A DNA stretch of 64,000 nt, taken from assembly GCA_963971405.1 (NCBI GenBank), contig OZ020489.1, positions 28,546,290 to 28,610,289 on the forward strand. The letters are read 5' to 3'. The notes under the pieces are model-generated. The model was given only the letters and a program-made list of their open reading frames with translations, did no database searches and was not told the DNA's origin. This DNA comes from Psococerastis gibbosa (Eukaryota; Arthropoda; Insecta; Psocodea; Psocidae). Below, in pieces: positions 12,002 through 22,742 of this stretch. The translations under genes were made by a program, and so were the position numbers. The first letter of the stretch is position 1. Every line of letters begins with the position of its first letter.

Positions 12002-14117
12002 CTGAGCCCCCTCTTGTAATCAACCACGTAATCTGCCTGCTTTAAATGGCTCCCGTTATAATAGCAAATGTAGCAAATTCTATATTATGACGAACCCGAG
12101 AGTTCTTATGCTCTTATTGCTCTTACCACCACGGCACTGCAGGTGCACTGTCTCTTTAGCATTTAAGGCCAAACCGGAGGGGGTCACGTGACTGGCCTGG
12201 AAATATTTTTGCAGGGGGTTGGAAATATATGTTTTAAACCGCAGGGGTATAGTAAAAATCGATAGAAGGGTATAGTATACGCGTAGACTTGCTTACACTA
12301 TTGACTGAACCAAAAATTACAATTACATTAGGTCTAAAAATTGTGCATGAAGCAATTAAAAACATACCTTTTAGAACATTTTTACGCTCCCCACAGGGAA
12401 GAAAAACCTCCAACTTTTGTAATGAAATGCACTTCAGTCAGAAGCTCAACACTTAATTTGACAGTATAGCGCCAGAAATAGGTAAAACTGCAATTATTAG
12501 AAATAATACAAGTCAAATATGGTACAGGTACATGACGCAGGGCTTTGTTTATAAAATGGATATTATACCATCCCGTGGCTGGAGACCGCTATCAATATGG
12601 CTGCTAGTGTAGCCTGCACAAGCTAAGTACAGAGGTTTTGACCGAGTCCAGGTATCCGCTTTGCTATGCTGCAATGTGTAAGACTTCGATATTTTTTGCG
12701 TTGGTACTTATCTCTGATAGTTGGCTTATGGTTAACGGGTGCCTCGTAAGGCATATTATGGCTCCCGCCGCTCCAGTTCTATTATATTTCTATGTATTCA
12801 ACACTCAACGTCACAACTCTCCGGCTTGGCCTTAAGATAAAAAATATAAGGTAACATGTAAGATAGTTAGGTACATAGTGTATAGTTATGCGATAGAAAT
12901 AACTTTGTCGGTATGATGATACATTAACATAGGCAACGCAATATTAATCCGCATGCATCAGTTTGGGTTCAATCTTATCGGACAGCCACGATAGGAGACT
13001 ACGAATATCCACTTCTGTCTGTAATCGGAGGTAGATGATGGAGAAACCGGGGTAATGGACCGTGCTGACCAATCTGAAAGGGTACTTTCAAACGTTTCGT
13101 GAACAGGAATAGGCATCTTCAGTGGCATTATGTAGACTGCTGCCGACGAAACATTCACTTCCAGATCGACCACGGCGCATGGGCCCGGGCCCTGGAGTCT
13201 ACTGTTCCAAGATCTGATGCTTTGTTAGGTAATTACATCGGAAGGACTATTTCTTCTTCTTCTTCAAGTTACAGCCAACCGGCTGGTTGGCAGCAACATG
13301 TGACATCGATGCCTCCACTCCCTTCATTCCTGGCACACCATCTTCAGCTCTACATGCGTACTAGCCCCCACATCCTCCATCACTTTGCTGCAGATATTCC
13401 TTTCTTGGGCTTATCATTTAAATTACGTAATGTCAATGCTAATGTGCTGGTTGTCTCATAATCTAAACTATACATAGATGACCATAAATTGTAACATTTT
13501 TCGGGTTACGGCGGACAAGTGTGCTTTTTCCGGGATTCGGTGTCTGACTTTGTGATTATTATCTGAGTTTTCAACAACTTGAAACCAATCTGGTCCGGAT
13601 GATCCTGACTGCGGCACTGCGTTGACACCTCGCACCATGGTGCAAGGTTCCCGGGGCGGCGACGTGCTTGACTAACCGGACCGGGCGAGAACTGCGGTCC
13701 GGTTCAGAGATCAAGGGAGATAGTTGGGAATATTAATGAGAGAGGAGCACGTACATGCCGAGGTGCGATACCTGTCTGCTGTCACTTGTTCTTCTGCCAC
13801 GACGGCCTGCGGCCACGCCGCCTCGTTGATGGAGACATAGCCCAACAGCTGAGATATCATCAACGGGGTTGGCAGCACTGGGTTTTGCGATTAGATCGTT
13901 TAAATCGTGTATGGAACAGGTAACGTTTGGTATATTATTAAAGTCAGCGCCGTGGCTAGGCTTTTATGGTATTGAGACAGACAGGACAGTGTGATTACGT
14001 AGCCCTTTTGATGGATACATTGGGTATGCAGAATGTGAATAATTTATTTTCTAATAGTGGGCAGCAGAAACTGAGGTAGTGAGGTACGAGTATTTGGTAC
14101 AAAACGGGTCTTCACAG
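12002..14117. other. Gene-free stretch, locally GC-rich
   Basis: No gene is supported. Opposite-strand frames at 12958-13173 (minus) and 13099-13461 (plus) have no recognised domain; the plus frame includes a (TTC)n-encoded serine run at 13247-13266. On the minus strand that run is a (GAA)n tract, as at the 3' tail of some retroposons. A GC-richer stretch at about 13560-13860 contains CGCCGCC-type sequence without an identifiable product. Confidence 0.4.
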
Positions 14118-14601
14118 TGTTGGTGTTATCGAATTATGCCTAGTTAAGTGTGTTATATCAAGTTAAGTTAACACACGTAAAACCCGATAACCAAGCTAAG
14201 CAAAGTGCTATCCTAAACCCACTTCCAAGTTGGTTAACTGTGCTATTTAGCTTACGCTGCGATCGATAGCTTAGGTTGGACCACCGCCATCTTTGTTTTG
14301 TTGATTGATTTGAAACACGCGTTTAAAATTTTTTAGTTTTTAAATTTATTTGTATAATCTATTATCACAGGCAATTACCGTAAATACTTAAAATTATAAT
14401 AACCAAAACGAACAAAAAATATAAAGAAATGTGGCACTAGAATAGAGTTCTGCCACTTTATAACCGTTCCACGAAAGTCTAACTACTACCACGTTGTTTA
14501 GTCTGTTTTCGATTTTCGATATAGCATCATAACTCACTCCCGAGGTCCACTCACGATTGTGTGCTAACTTGGATAGCACATCTAACTCGATAACACCAAC
14601 A
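14118..14601. mobile_element. Inverted-repeat element, 484 bp, family unknown
   Basis: The outermost 15 bases TGTTGGTGTTATCGA at 14118-14132 are repeated exactly in inverse at 14587-14601. Weaker inverted similarity continues inward for tens of bases (alternating GTTAAG/CAAGTTA motifs). I see no target-site duplication, so the true ends may differ by a few bases. No transposase is encoded. Confidence 0.5.
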
Positions 14602-14719
14602 TCGTAAAGACCCCTATTATAGCATCAGCCATCACGCTTATAAAATCGCAGTAGTGAAGCCGCTAGCATATAAAATGGGGCTCAATGAGTAGGTACCAAA
14701 AGTAAAGCACCTTCCTAGT

Positions 14720-14962
14720 CAGGCGCGGATCTAGAATGAGACCAAGGAGGGGGCTAAGATTAAATACGATTTTTTTTTTTTAAATATAGGGCTGCAATAT
14801 TGGGGTTTTACGCATTTTCAGAGCAATAAGGGTTCCATATTATAAGTAATTAATACAATCGGACACGAGGGGGGGGATTTTTTTTGTTGAAAAATAGGGC
14901 TGAAATAGGGCTTTACGCCTTTTTAGCCCCCTTAGCCCCCCCCCCCCGTAGATCCGCGCCTG
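14720..14962. mobile_element. hAT MITE, 243 bp
   Basis: Perfect 13-bp ends CAGGCGCGGATCT and AGATCCGCGCCTG are flanked by a perfect 8-bp duplication TTCCTAGT (14712-14719 and 14963-14970). The interior is about two degenerate units containing a T-run, AATAGGGCTGAAAT and GGGTTTTACGCATTTT. These are the same units that form the tandem array at 7631-8650. It is non-coding and mobilised in trans if at all. Confidence 0.9.
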
Positions 14963-15079
14963 TTCCTAGTTGAGTGTACGAGGTAGAAATGGAACAGAAG
15001 TTATTAGGTACGCTATTGCTTGATCTAATTAGGGTGAACAAGTGAAAGGTTTTGAAAAATATATATATAGCTGGTCTTA

Positions 15080-15463
15080 GGTGCCCATTCCATTGACCGG
15101 CTAGGGCTATTTCCAAAAACGGTGACGTGGTAGCAGACATTCAAGACCTAGGTGGCGTTTCCACCGACCTCGCATTGCAGAATTGACGGAAATGTTTATT
15201 TTCCTCTATGCCATAGTTAAAATTGATCAATGATCATACAGTAAAATCACAAACAAACAAACTAAAATTAAAAAATGGCGTCATGGAATATGTTAAGTAC
15301 AAACATTTTAATAGATTTCTATAAAAAGAAAAATTCTAATTTCCGTCAATGTCATTTGCATTCAGCAATGCGAGATCGGTGGAAACGCAACCTAAGTCTT
15401 GAATGTCTGCTACCACGTCACTGTTTTTGGAAATAGCCCTAGCCGGTCAATGGAATGGGCGCC
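15080..15463. mobile_element. MITE D (outer), TTA target duplication, hosts a nested MITE
   Basis: The ends GGTGCCCATTCCATTGACCG and, inverted, GGCGCCCATTCCATTGACCG extend as inverted repeats for about 70 bp through GTGACGTGGTAGCAGACATT. TTA flanks both sides (15077-15079 and 15464-15466). A second inverted-repeat element occupies the middle. No coding sequence is present. Confidence 0.82.
15151..15392. mobile_element. MITE A-type copy nested in MITE D
   Basis: The inverted ends GGTGGCGTTTCCACCGACCT and GGTTGCGTTTCCACCGATCT (reverse strand) and the inner TCTATGCCATAGTTAAAATT core match MITE A at 6344-6594. It sits in the centre of MITE D. A TA-containing flank is seen on both sides (CTA and TAA), not a perfect duplication. 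Nesting shows it inserted after MITE D. Confidence 0.75.
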
Positions 15464-15889
15464 TTATTACTGCTAAACATTATGTACTAAAGGTAGTAGG
15501 CTACGTTATTTGAAAATAAAATAAAATAGATGGCGCCTAACCATAATTTCCATGTGAGTAGGATTCCAGCATAAAAAGAATTAAAAACAAATACTCCATG
15601 CAGGGCGGGGGGGGGGGGGGCTGCCCCCAATTTTCTCGGCTTTTTACACTAGATAGAATTGAAGTTTCCAGACAAGCGACATTTGATTATATATACGCAA
15701 CCCCCCCCCCCCCCCCCAACAATCGAGAAAAAAAAACAGGCCTGGTGAGAATCACTCGTTACACTAGGAAATAACTTTTTGCCGTAGTGCGGATACCCAT
15801 AACCCTTCCAACTATCCAACTATATATTGGTTATTTGTTATTTAGCCAATGGCCAATAGGAGGAAATATATACGTCTGCATTCAACTTT

Positions 15890-17181
15890 GGCGCTTATTC
15901 CACCAACGTCAATAGTGATTGTAAATGTAGTATTGACGGAAATTTGAATTTTTCATTGATACACACCATTCCATTGGTTTTTTCAACTATAGATCACTTT
16001 TCTTCTAATGACACGTATGCGCCAAATTTTTGAAATGTGTTTGCATTTGTTTTCTTCGTACACTTATTAATTTTAATAAAACCTAATAATAGTAGGAGAT
16101 CCGAAGTAATAAGATCGATATTCACCGATCTGTTTAATGGATGAAAACTGTTTTTTAAATAATCTATTAAAATGTTTGTAGTTAACATATTCCATGACTC
16201 GATTTTAGTTTGTTGCTTTCCAATTTATACGTAGTATAAGGAAAGCTTTGTGATGGTCGAAATTTTCAATTCCGAGATTTCAACGGATTTACACGTTTTG
16301 AGGTCCCAGGAACCCAAAAAAGTGGTTTTTACAAAATGTCTGTCTGTCGGTCGGTCTGTCTGGTTGTCGATTTCCGGGCAAACTACTCAGTGGATTTGAG
16401 TGAAATTTGGCATGTAGGTTCACAAAAATCATACCTCGGGACCATTTTTTTTTTTTGGCTAACTCAATTTGGGGGGGTTTTATTTTCAAAAAACTCCAAA
16501 AAAACGTCTAAAAAAATTATTTCTCAAAAACGGCTCCAACGATTTCTTTTAAATTCTCGTAGATTGTAGTCGTTATTGTTGACAAAATGCGGGGGGTCGC
16601 TTGCCCCTTGATAGTTTGCTTCTGGGGGTAAAAAAATAAAAATAACTAAATTTTAATGAAAAAATGACTATAAAATGCGAAACCTTTCTATCGATGATTT
16701 CTACCTTCAAGCATGTTTTAGGTGTTAAATTGAGTAACGAAACCGGATAGGTTGCTTTCCCAAAAAAATATTTGGTTTTGCCCAAAAAATTATTTTTTGA
16801 AAAAAATGATAGAAAATTCGCGCTCAAATGCATTGCATGCCCTGCCATTATTGCTGTGTGGTAATTAATGTGTTTGTTTGACCTTTCGAGAATTTACCTC
16901 ACTTCCAGTGACGTCAGGTGGACAACCGCCCCCCCCCCCCCGAGATATCGGAAATTTAACCATAGGAAAAATATTTGCCATAAAATTACTAATTTTCCCT
17001 ATCTAATGATTTTGATAAATTGGAAAGCATGTTCGAGTGAACTCAGACCGGTTCTTATTGTTTGCAACGCGTGATTTTACTCTATGATCATTGATCAATT
17101 TCAACTATGGCATAGAGTAAAATTCAAATTTCCGTCAATACTACATTCACTATAACTATTGACGTGGGTGGAATAAGCGCC
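15890..17181. mobile_element. MITE B-type copy split by a later insertion, TTT duplication
   Basis: The left part (15890-16214) and right part (17055-17181) match MITE B at 6694-7171, beginning GGCGCTTATTCCACCAACGT and ending in its reverse complement. TTT flanks both sides (15887-15889 and 17182-17184). The middle is an unrelated 840-bp element. Comparison with the uninterrupted MITE B shows the original GTTTGTTATTGTTTGC site. Confidence 0.85.
16215..17054. mobile_element. 840-bp insertion element F, family unknown
   Basis: The element runs from GCTTTCCAATTTATACG to ...GACCGGTTC. Its bounds are fixed by comparison with the uninterrupted MITE B; only the two bases TT appear duplicated. A partial inverse of the left end (GCTTTCCAATTTAT) recurs near 17019-17032. 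A short-period (GTCT)-like tract at 16337-16365 is followed by a frame with ATGTCTGTCTGT-type codons, and there is a long C run near 16930. No transposase or reverse transcriptase is recognised. A reverse-oriented relative lies at 32588-32973. Confidence 0.65.
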
Positions 17182-17394
17182 TTTCGGATACATCAATCCC
17201 GATCCTTCCCGTCTGGTGTATACGTAAGCTTGTAAGCCAGCAGACTTCGTTGCAAAAAATGGTAGCAATATTGGTACGAAAACGTTTTTCCCATTCCTGA
17301 CTTCCTGACAATTTGAATACGGAAATCTGTATCACAGTGGCAATGACGTCCTTGAATGCAGTAGTTGTCAGATGTCGTCCGATTGTCCATTAAT

Positions 17395-17590
17395 CACCGC
17401 GAGGAGCCGAGAAGGCTTCACCCGGATGGTCCCGCGTCCCGCGAGACCTTGGGCCTGGGGAGGATGCGCGGCGTGACGGGCGGGACGAGTCACGACGTCC
17501 GTCGGCTGCCGACGGGGCTGACGCGTGACCGCGACCGGTTGCAGGCGGCGTGGGAGCCCCCTCGACGTACCTTGTCTCGTTCACATTCAA
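17395..17590. other. Isolated GC- and CpG-rich patch
   Basis: About 200 bp rich in CG dinucleotides stand out in an AT-rich setting. Frames are open on both strands (plus 17365-17655, minus 17390-17590), as expected for GC-rich DNA, and neither peptide shows a known domain. It could be a CpG-rich first exon or promoter, a captured foreign piece, or part of a repeat; the sequence does not decide. Confidence 0.5.
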
Positions 17591-19556
17591 CTATCGGCTC
17601 TAGGCATCTCCAGGACCGCACTCCGCTTTCCAAGGACTCATGGCCTCATTCCTGAACGCTCCAATCAAGCAAGAAATACTAGAATTAATTTTTTTAAACA
17701 TGCTAAAGTGAAGTATTGAGAGCAAACTCCCACTATGCGTTTCTTTTTCGAAGTCGGCTTTCGCCGAATATATAGATCAAACAGTTTTAGCTTTTAGGGG
17801 GAGGGGGGCATTTTTTTTTGACGATTCATTATAAGAATATAATGTAACACCCCCTTTCACATGGCTTAATGGATGGTAAATTCCCGCCATTTACTAACCA
17901 AAGAGACCGATTTATCGACCACTATATGTAATTATAAAAACCTACCTAGCCACTCTGATATGCAACGTTTGTTTCCTATTATTTAGGGCTCTATATTAAA
18001 CAGTTATTGTCATCCGCCATTTTTTATCCATTATAAGTCTGGTGTATAAGCCAAGCATTGGGTGTTTACCGATTTATTTTTAGAAATTTATCGTTATTTA
18101 TTTATTATCATTTAAAAAACGTTCTACCAATTAGGGAAGTGTTTAATAAAAAAAATAATAAACCGTGTTTTCGTTCTTTTCAATCTTTTTTTTCTTAACT
18201 TTTTACTTCAATACTTCAATACAATAGGATAAAAAATGGCGGATGACAATACCCGGGTATATAGTGCCTTACTATTATTATTTTGTTAAATTATTTTTTT
18301 ACGAATAGGTTAGGGATTATTTTCGATAAAACCCTCGTTTTACTAGTATATTTCTTTAAAAACTTGGGTTTTTGGGTGCGAATTTTTCTTGGGGGGGGGG
18401 GGGTGGTTATATTATATTATTATATGGTTATATTTTTTAGCTTGTTTAGATTTGACCAGAACTCATAAGAAGACAGAGCTTGGTTGGTACCTCCAGTAGA
18501 AGTAGATTGCATTACATAAAGTGCGGGGCAATGGCACTATACAAAAGTGGTATGTTTTTGTAGGTGCCGTAGGCTAATGTACTGTCCTGGTAATGTTAAA
18601 ATCCCAATTGCATAAAATTAATTGCATTATTAAAAGGAAATTAGCAGGACAACCTCAGTAGCCTGAGGTACACTACTTTATAGGCTTCATATGTGTACAT
18701 AAAACCATCGCCTCGGCCGACTAAATGCCCCAATGGAGCCGCAGACCGAGCGCCAATCAATTGCCCACCAAGCTTGCCAAATTAGGAAATTGCTCTATTG
18801 GCTGGTGGACAGACCGGGTGGTCGTTAACGTAAAACCTATAATTGACATGCTAATACACTAAGTGTGACTGGGAAACACTGTTATTGAAATTTTTTTGCA
18901 CAAATTAATAGCGTCTTTTATGTACCTAATCTGCATACAAATAGTCCGGCAAGAATAATCGCCAAGATTGCAGTTTTTTTGCAATAATGTTGTAATGCAA
19001 ATTCCGGTCTGAATGAGTTTTCTTTTTCTTGTTAATCAAATTAACTTTAAAAATTGTTCAGAATATTGGCATATTGGGTTGGTCTAGCTGACTTAAACAT
19101 TAATGTCGACCAGTTCAAGACTTGTTAAAAAAAATTGATTTTGAATAACTTTGTAATTAATTTGATTGGTTTCTACAGCATTTGCCATTTTTGAAAGACT
19201 TATTACTCCATTAAGATTTAAGGGAGTAGAGATTACCCAGAAAAAAAAATATACTACGTAGTTATTAGTAGAACAACGTTAAAATCCTACTCTGCTAGGG
19301 GTGACTCTAACCGAGGATATTTTTGATTATCCTTGCTTTGAGATGGGAGAAAAACTGGACAGCAGGCAAAATAACTGGGAAATTTTCTGCGGGAGTTCAA
19401 TATATAGTTTACTTGATAAGCAACAAACCGACCATATGCCATATGGGCTAGCAAGCTCTAAAAATCAATTCCATTTTGGACTATTTCCCGGAGGATTTGC
19501 CGGAAGTCAACGTAGTGAGTCTACCTATTACATTAGGTATATAATACCCAAAGGTC
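17591..19556. other. Gene-free AT-rich stretch up to the gap
   Basis: No gene is supported. A G13 run lies near 18391. The two sequences ATCCGCCATTTTTTATCCA (near 18011) and the inverse around 18226-18248 (GGATAAAAAATGGCGGATGA) form an inverted repeat about 210 bp apart, a possible small MITE. The frame open at the right edge runs into the gap and closes soon in the second copy. Confidence 0.45.
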
Positions 19557-19756
19557 NNNNNNNNNNNNNNNNNNNNNNNNNNNNNNNNNNNNNNNNNNNN
19601 NNNNNNNNNNNNNNNNNNNNNNNNNNNNNNNNNNNNNNNNNNNNNNNNNNNNNNNNNNNNNNNNNNNNNNNNNNNNNNNNNNNNNNNNNNNNNNNNNNNN
19701 NNNNNNNNNNNNNNNNNNNNNNNNNNNNNNNNNNNNNNNNNNNNNNNNNNNNNNNN
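19557..19756. other. Assembly gap of exactly 200 N
   Basis: Two hundred N in a row indicate a fixed-size scaffold join, not a measured distance. The sequence before it continues uninterrupted in the second copy of the block (56580 onward), while the sequence after it starts inside a LINE remnant. Confidence 0.99.
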
Positions 19757-19853
19757 GTTTACGGTGGCTAGGGCACGTGGAATGAAAATAGGGCTACAGG
19801 AGCAGCTTTACACAAGGTACCCCAAGGGGGAAGACGAGTGGGACGACCACGGA
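19757..19853 (+). mobile_element. LINE reverse-transcriptase tail remnant
   Basis: Across two frames the fragment gives WLGHVE and then GGRRVGRPRK, the W-L-G-H-V-x-R-M ... G-R-x-x-V-G-R-P motif that ends many non-LTR retrotransposon proteins. It begins at the contig edge and is cut off by the Polinton terminal repeat. The frame changes between the two motifs. It is too short to place in a clade. Confidence 0.6.
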
Positions 19854-20174
19854 AGTAGTATAGAAAGGGGGTTTCTGGCGCTTACCCCACCCCCCGTCGA
19901 GCTACCCCATCTACCCCACCCCCCGTCATGCTATCCCCCGCGGGTGGTCTATCTATTTTTGTGTGTTACCCCTCGTGGGTGGTCTGAGGTTCTGGCGCTT
20001 ACCCCACCCCCCGTCGAGCTACCCCATCTACCCCACCCCCCGTCATGCTACCCCTCGTGGGTGGTCTGAGGTTCTGGCGCTTATCCCCCCCGTCGAGACC
20101 CGTGGGTGGTCTTTCTATGGCACCATGATCGTTTTTTTTTTTATAATTACTAATTTGTGAGATAGAGTTATATA

Positions 20175-20212
<38 letters not shown>

Positions 20213-20266
20213 GTGTAATTAAAACATTTCTTTCTTCTTCTTCTTTCTTCTTCGTGGGTGGTCTTT
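19854..20266. repeat. Left terminal inverted repeat of the Polinton
   Basis: Begins AGTAGTATAGAAAGGGGG and contains about three degenerate units of the motif TCTGGCGCTTACCCCACC...CTCGTGGGTGGTCTG, then a long T run and a pyrimidine tract ending TTCTTCGTGGGTGGTCTTT. The outer ~70 bases and the inner tract both occur inverted at the right end. Confidence 0.85.
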
Positions 20267-20301
20267 CTATGGCACTATGATTGTTTTTTTTTATAACCCA
20301 G

Positions 20302-21500
20302 GTAAACATAAGCTAAATATAGACACCCGTAGTATTTAAAAACCTTAAAATAAATTAATATAAATTTTTTTTTATCAGCTATATTTACATCGATGAACAC
20401 GCTTGAGCTAATGCATAATGTTTAGTACACTACATTGAGTAAACATAAGCTAAATATAGACACCCATAGTATTTAAAGACCGTAAAATAAATTAATATAA
20501 GTTTTTTCTTAATTATTTATTATCAGCTAAATTTACATCGATGACCACGCTTGAGCTAATGCATAATGTTAAGTACACTACAATAAGTAAACATAAGCTA
20601 AATATAGACACCCATAGTATTTAAAGACCGTAAAATAAATTAATATAAGTTTTTTTCTTAATTATTTATTATCAGATAAATTTACATCGGTGAACACGAT
20701 TGTGCTAATTAATAATGTTAAGTACACTACATTAAGTAAACATAAGCTAAATATAGACACCCATAGTATTTGAAGACCGTTAAATAAATTAATATAAGTT
20801 TTTTTCTTATTAATTTTTATCAGCAATATTTACATCGATGAACACGCTTGAGCTAATGCATAATGTTTAGTACACTACATTGAGTAAACATAAGCTAAAT
20901 ATAGACACCCATAGTATTTAAAGACCGTAAAATAGCACCGCCAGAGAGAGCGCCTAGTGCAGAAAGCCCCGCAAATATTGGGATAAGTGGTAATATACCA
21001 CCTGGTCGTTTTTAATATTGATTACTGCTTTAGTGTTATATATTTTTTGGGGTAAAGGGATGTAACTACTACCACTGCATGGATTATATTCAGCAATAAA
21101 AATAACAAAACGTTTTAAAGATTTCAACACCCACCCGCTTCCCATTGCTTGAAATTTATCTATTTTTATTAAAATTTGTTCAATCATTTGTTGATATGTT
21201 ATCGTGGAGTCATCATTGAGGAGAAGTTGTTCGTTTTTAGCACGAAACCATGCTTCAGTATAGTTTTTAAATAAGTTAATATAAGTTTTTTTCTTATTAA
21301 TTTTTTTTTTATCAGCTACATTTACATCGATGAACACGCTTGAGCTAATGCATAATGTTTAGTACACTACATTGAGTAAAGATAAGCTAAATATAGACAC
21401 CCATAGTATTTAAAAACCTTAAAATAAATTAATATAAGTTTTTTCTTATTAATTTTTTTATCAGCTACATTTACATCGACGAACACGCTTGAGCTAATGG
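20302..21500. repeat. ~148-bp tandem repeat array inside the Polinton
   Basis: The phrase GTAAACATAAGCTAAATATA starts near 20302, 20439, 20587, 20736 and 20883, giving unit spacings of 137-149 bp, and once more, slightly changed, near 21376. Each unit continues with ACACCCATAGTATTTAAAGA, a T-run and ACATCGATGAACACGCTTGA. The array is interrupted by a polymerase-derived piece (about 20934-21268) and then resumes. Subterminal tandem arrays are known in some Polintons; the function, if any, is unknown. Confidence 0.85.
20954..21320 (-). pseudogene. Polinton polymerase N-terminal remnant
   Basis: The minus strand encodes TEAWFRAKNEQLL followed by GSGWVLKS, YNPCSGSSYIPLP and a KAVINIKND stretch. 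This G-S-G-W ... YNP..GSSYI.LP ... A.INIKN pattern is characteristic of the region upstream of the exonuclease domain in arthropod Polinton-type protein-primed DNA polymerases. The piece sits inside the tandem array, detached from the rest of the polymerase and in the opposite orientation, so it reflects rearrangement. It is a fossil fragment and not a working gene. Confidence 0.65.
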
Positions 21501-21620
21501 GAGACAGGGATAGATAGACCAGTGAGGGTGAGCGCCATTGAATAATGCACATATTAATTACCTAATTTGAAACAGTGGACTACCCACGAATGATAGACGG
21601 TAAGGGTGGGACTCGGCGTT

Positions 21621-22019
21621 GCACTCAGTATCTTAAAAGAAATGTATTAATCCCACAATAGCTGTTCAATATACCCACCAGCCATGTTTATAAAAATGAA
21701 TTTTCAATAATCCCAACTAAGTCTCAGTTTCTCACAATGGGTGTGCAATATACCAGGCAGTCGTGTTTTCTATGTTAGATTTAGTTACATTGGGCTAGGA
21801 CAGGTTAAGTTATAATATTAGACTAGGTTAAATTTTTATATCAAGTTAGGGTAGGTTACATTGGATTAGGATAGGCCAGATTAGGTTACATTGGGTTAGG
21901 TTAGCTGTTTACCTAGATTAAATTCATCATTTTTTTAACAAAAATATTTTTATATCAAATAAATATGATGTTAAGTTAGGTTACATTGAATTAGGATAGG
22001 TTAGATTAGGTTACATTGG
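21621..22019. repeat. ~400-bp direct repeat, left copy (TTAGG-like tract)
   Basis: This segment, starting GCACTCAGTATCTTAAAAGA, recurs at 26044-26443 in the same orientation with few differences. Its second half is a degenerate series of TTAGGTTACATTGG and TTAGGATAGG phrases that resemble, but are not, arthropod TTAGG telomere arrays. Confidence 0.85.
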
Positions 22020-22659
22020 GTAAGGATAGGTTGAGTTAGCCACAAACAAGCCATTAATAAATCTACCCCTCGCTGACAGTCCATTGTAAGCTAAAGTGAT
22101 TTTTGTTTTCGTAAATCTATCCAACACTTAGGTTGAAGCATGGTCATTATCGCATTATAGATATGTCTTAGGTTTAAAAGTTTGTTTTAAGTGATTGTAT
22201 GTAAAGACATTGTTTATGAGGGAAGATTTTACTGATCATAATAATAATTGCACAATTATGAGCGGAGGAGCACTATCTAACGAGGGGAACTTTGTATGCA
22301 AAACATCTATAGCTCTAGATGGTGTTGTAAAATAATACAATTATAAAAACATAACCATACGTCATGATCCCGTTGTATATTTACATAATATGGAAGGTGA
22401 GGTTGATTCAATTACAACTGAAAACATAAAACTTTTTAAAGTGATTAAATGGTATAAAGGACAAGTCCCGTGCTGGGCAATTAATAAATCTATCCAACGC
22501 ACAGGTTTAAGGGAAGTATTGATTTAGTAAACAGATAACCGTGTGCAGATTCAAACCTGTTGAGAATCACCAGGTGCACTCAGTACACCCATCACACCAG
22601 GGGGTCCATTGTAAGCTAAGTGATTTTTGTTTTTGCATCAGTTGCACCCGGCAATGATA
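22020..22659. other. Unassigned Polinton interior
   Basis: Contains a copy of part of the 139-bp unit found at 25580-25857 (here 22143-22212), and short protein-like stretches without an assignable family. Nothing else is recognised. Confidence 0.4.
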
Positions 22660-22742
22660 AAAACTATACTGAAGCATGGTTTCGTGCTAAAAACGAACAA
22701 CTTCTCCTCACTGATGACTCCACAATAAAATATCAACAAATA
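22660..22742 (+). pseudogene. Second, inverted piece of the polymerase N-terminal region
   Basis: Encodes TEAWFRAKNEQLL on the plus strand, nearly the same as the minus-strand piece at about 21180-21262. Two opposed copies of one coding segment about 1.4 kb apart show internal duplication and inversion within the fossil. Confidence 0.7.

Larger units (their letters stand above)
1..19556 (+). repeat. Copy 1 of a ~19.5 kb duplicated block
   Basis: This whole interval recurs in the same orientation at 37022-56579. The shift is 37021 at the start and 37023 for most of the length; it changes only at runs of C or G near 1940, 2050, 9870 and 10265 and at one A run. Reading both copies I found two substitutions (1437 G versus 38458 A, and 7791 G versus 44814 A). 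The copy ends exactly at the 200-N gap, and its left end lies at or beyond the window edge. Such near-identity over AT-rich non-coding DNA, broken by a scaffold gap, points to overlapping contigs or haplotigs left in the assembly. A very recent real duplication cannot be excluded from sequence alone. Confidence 0.97.

Noticed and set aside
13099-13461. 120-codon plus-strand frame with a serine run
   Set aside because: The serine run comes from a (TTC)n microsatellite, the frame overlaps a 71-codon frame on the other strand, and no family is recognised.
15595-15745. Possible hAT MITE bounded by CAGGGC and GGCCTG with long G and C runs
   Set aside because: No 8-bp duplication was found and the inverted similarity consists mostly of homopolymers.
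21780-22040. Possible telomeric TTAGG array
   Set aside because: The phrases are irregular (TTAGGTTACATTGG, TTAGGATAGG) and lie inside a Polinton with a second copy at 26180-26443. It is not a telomere tract.
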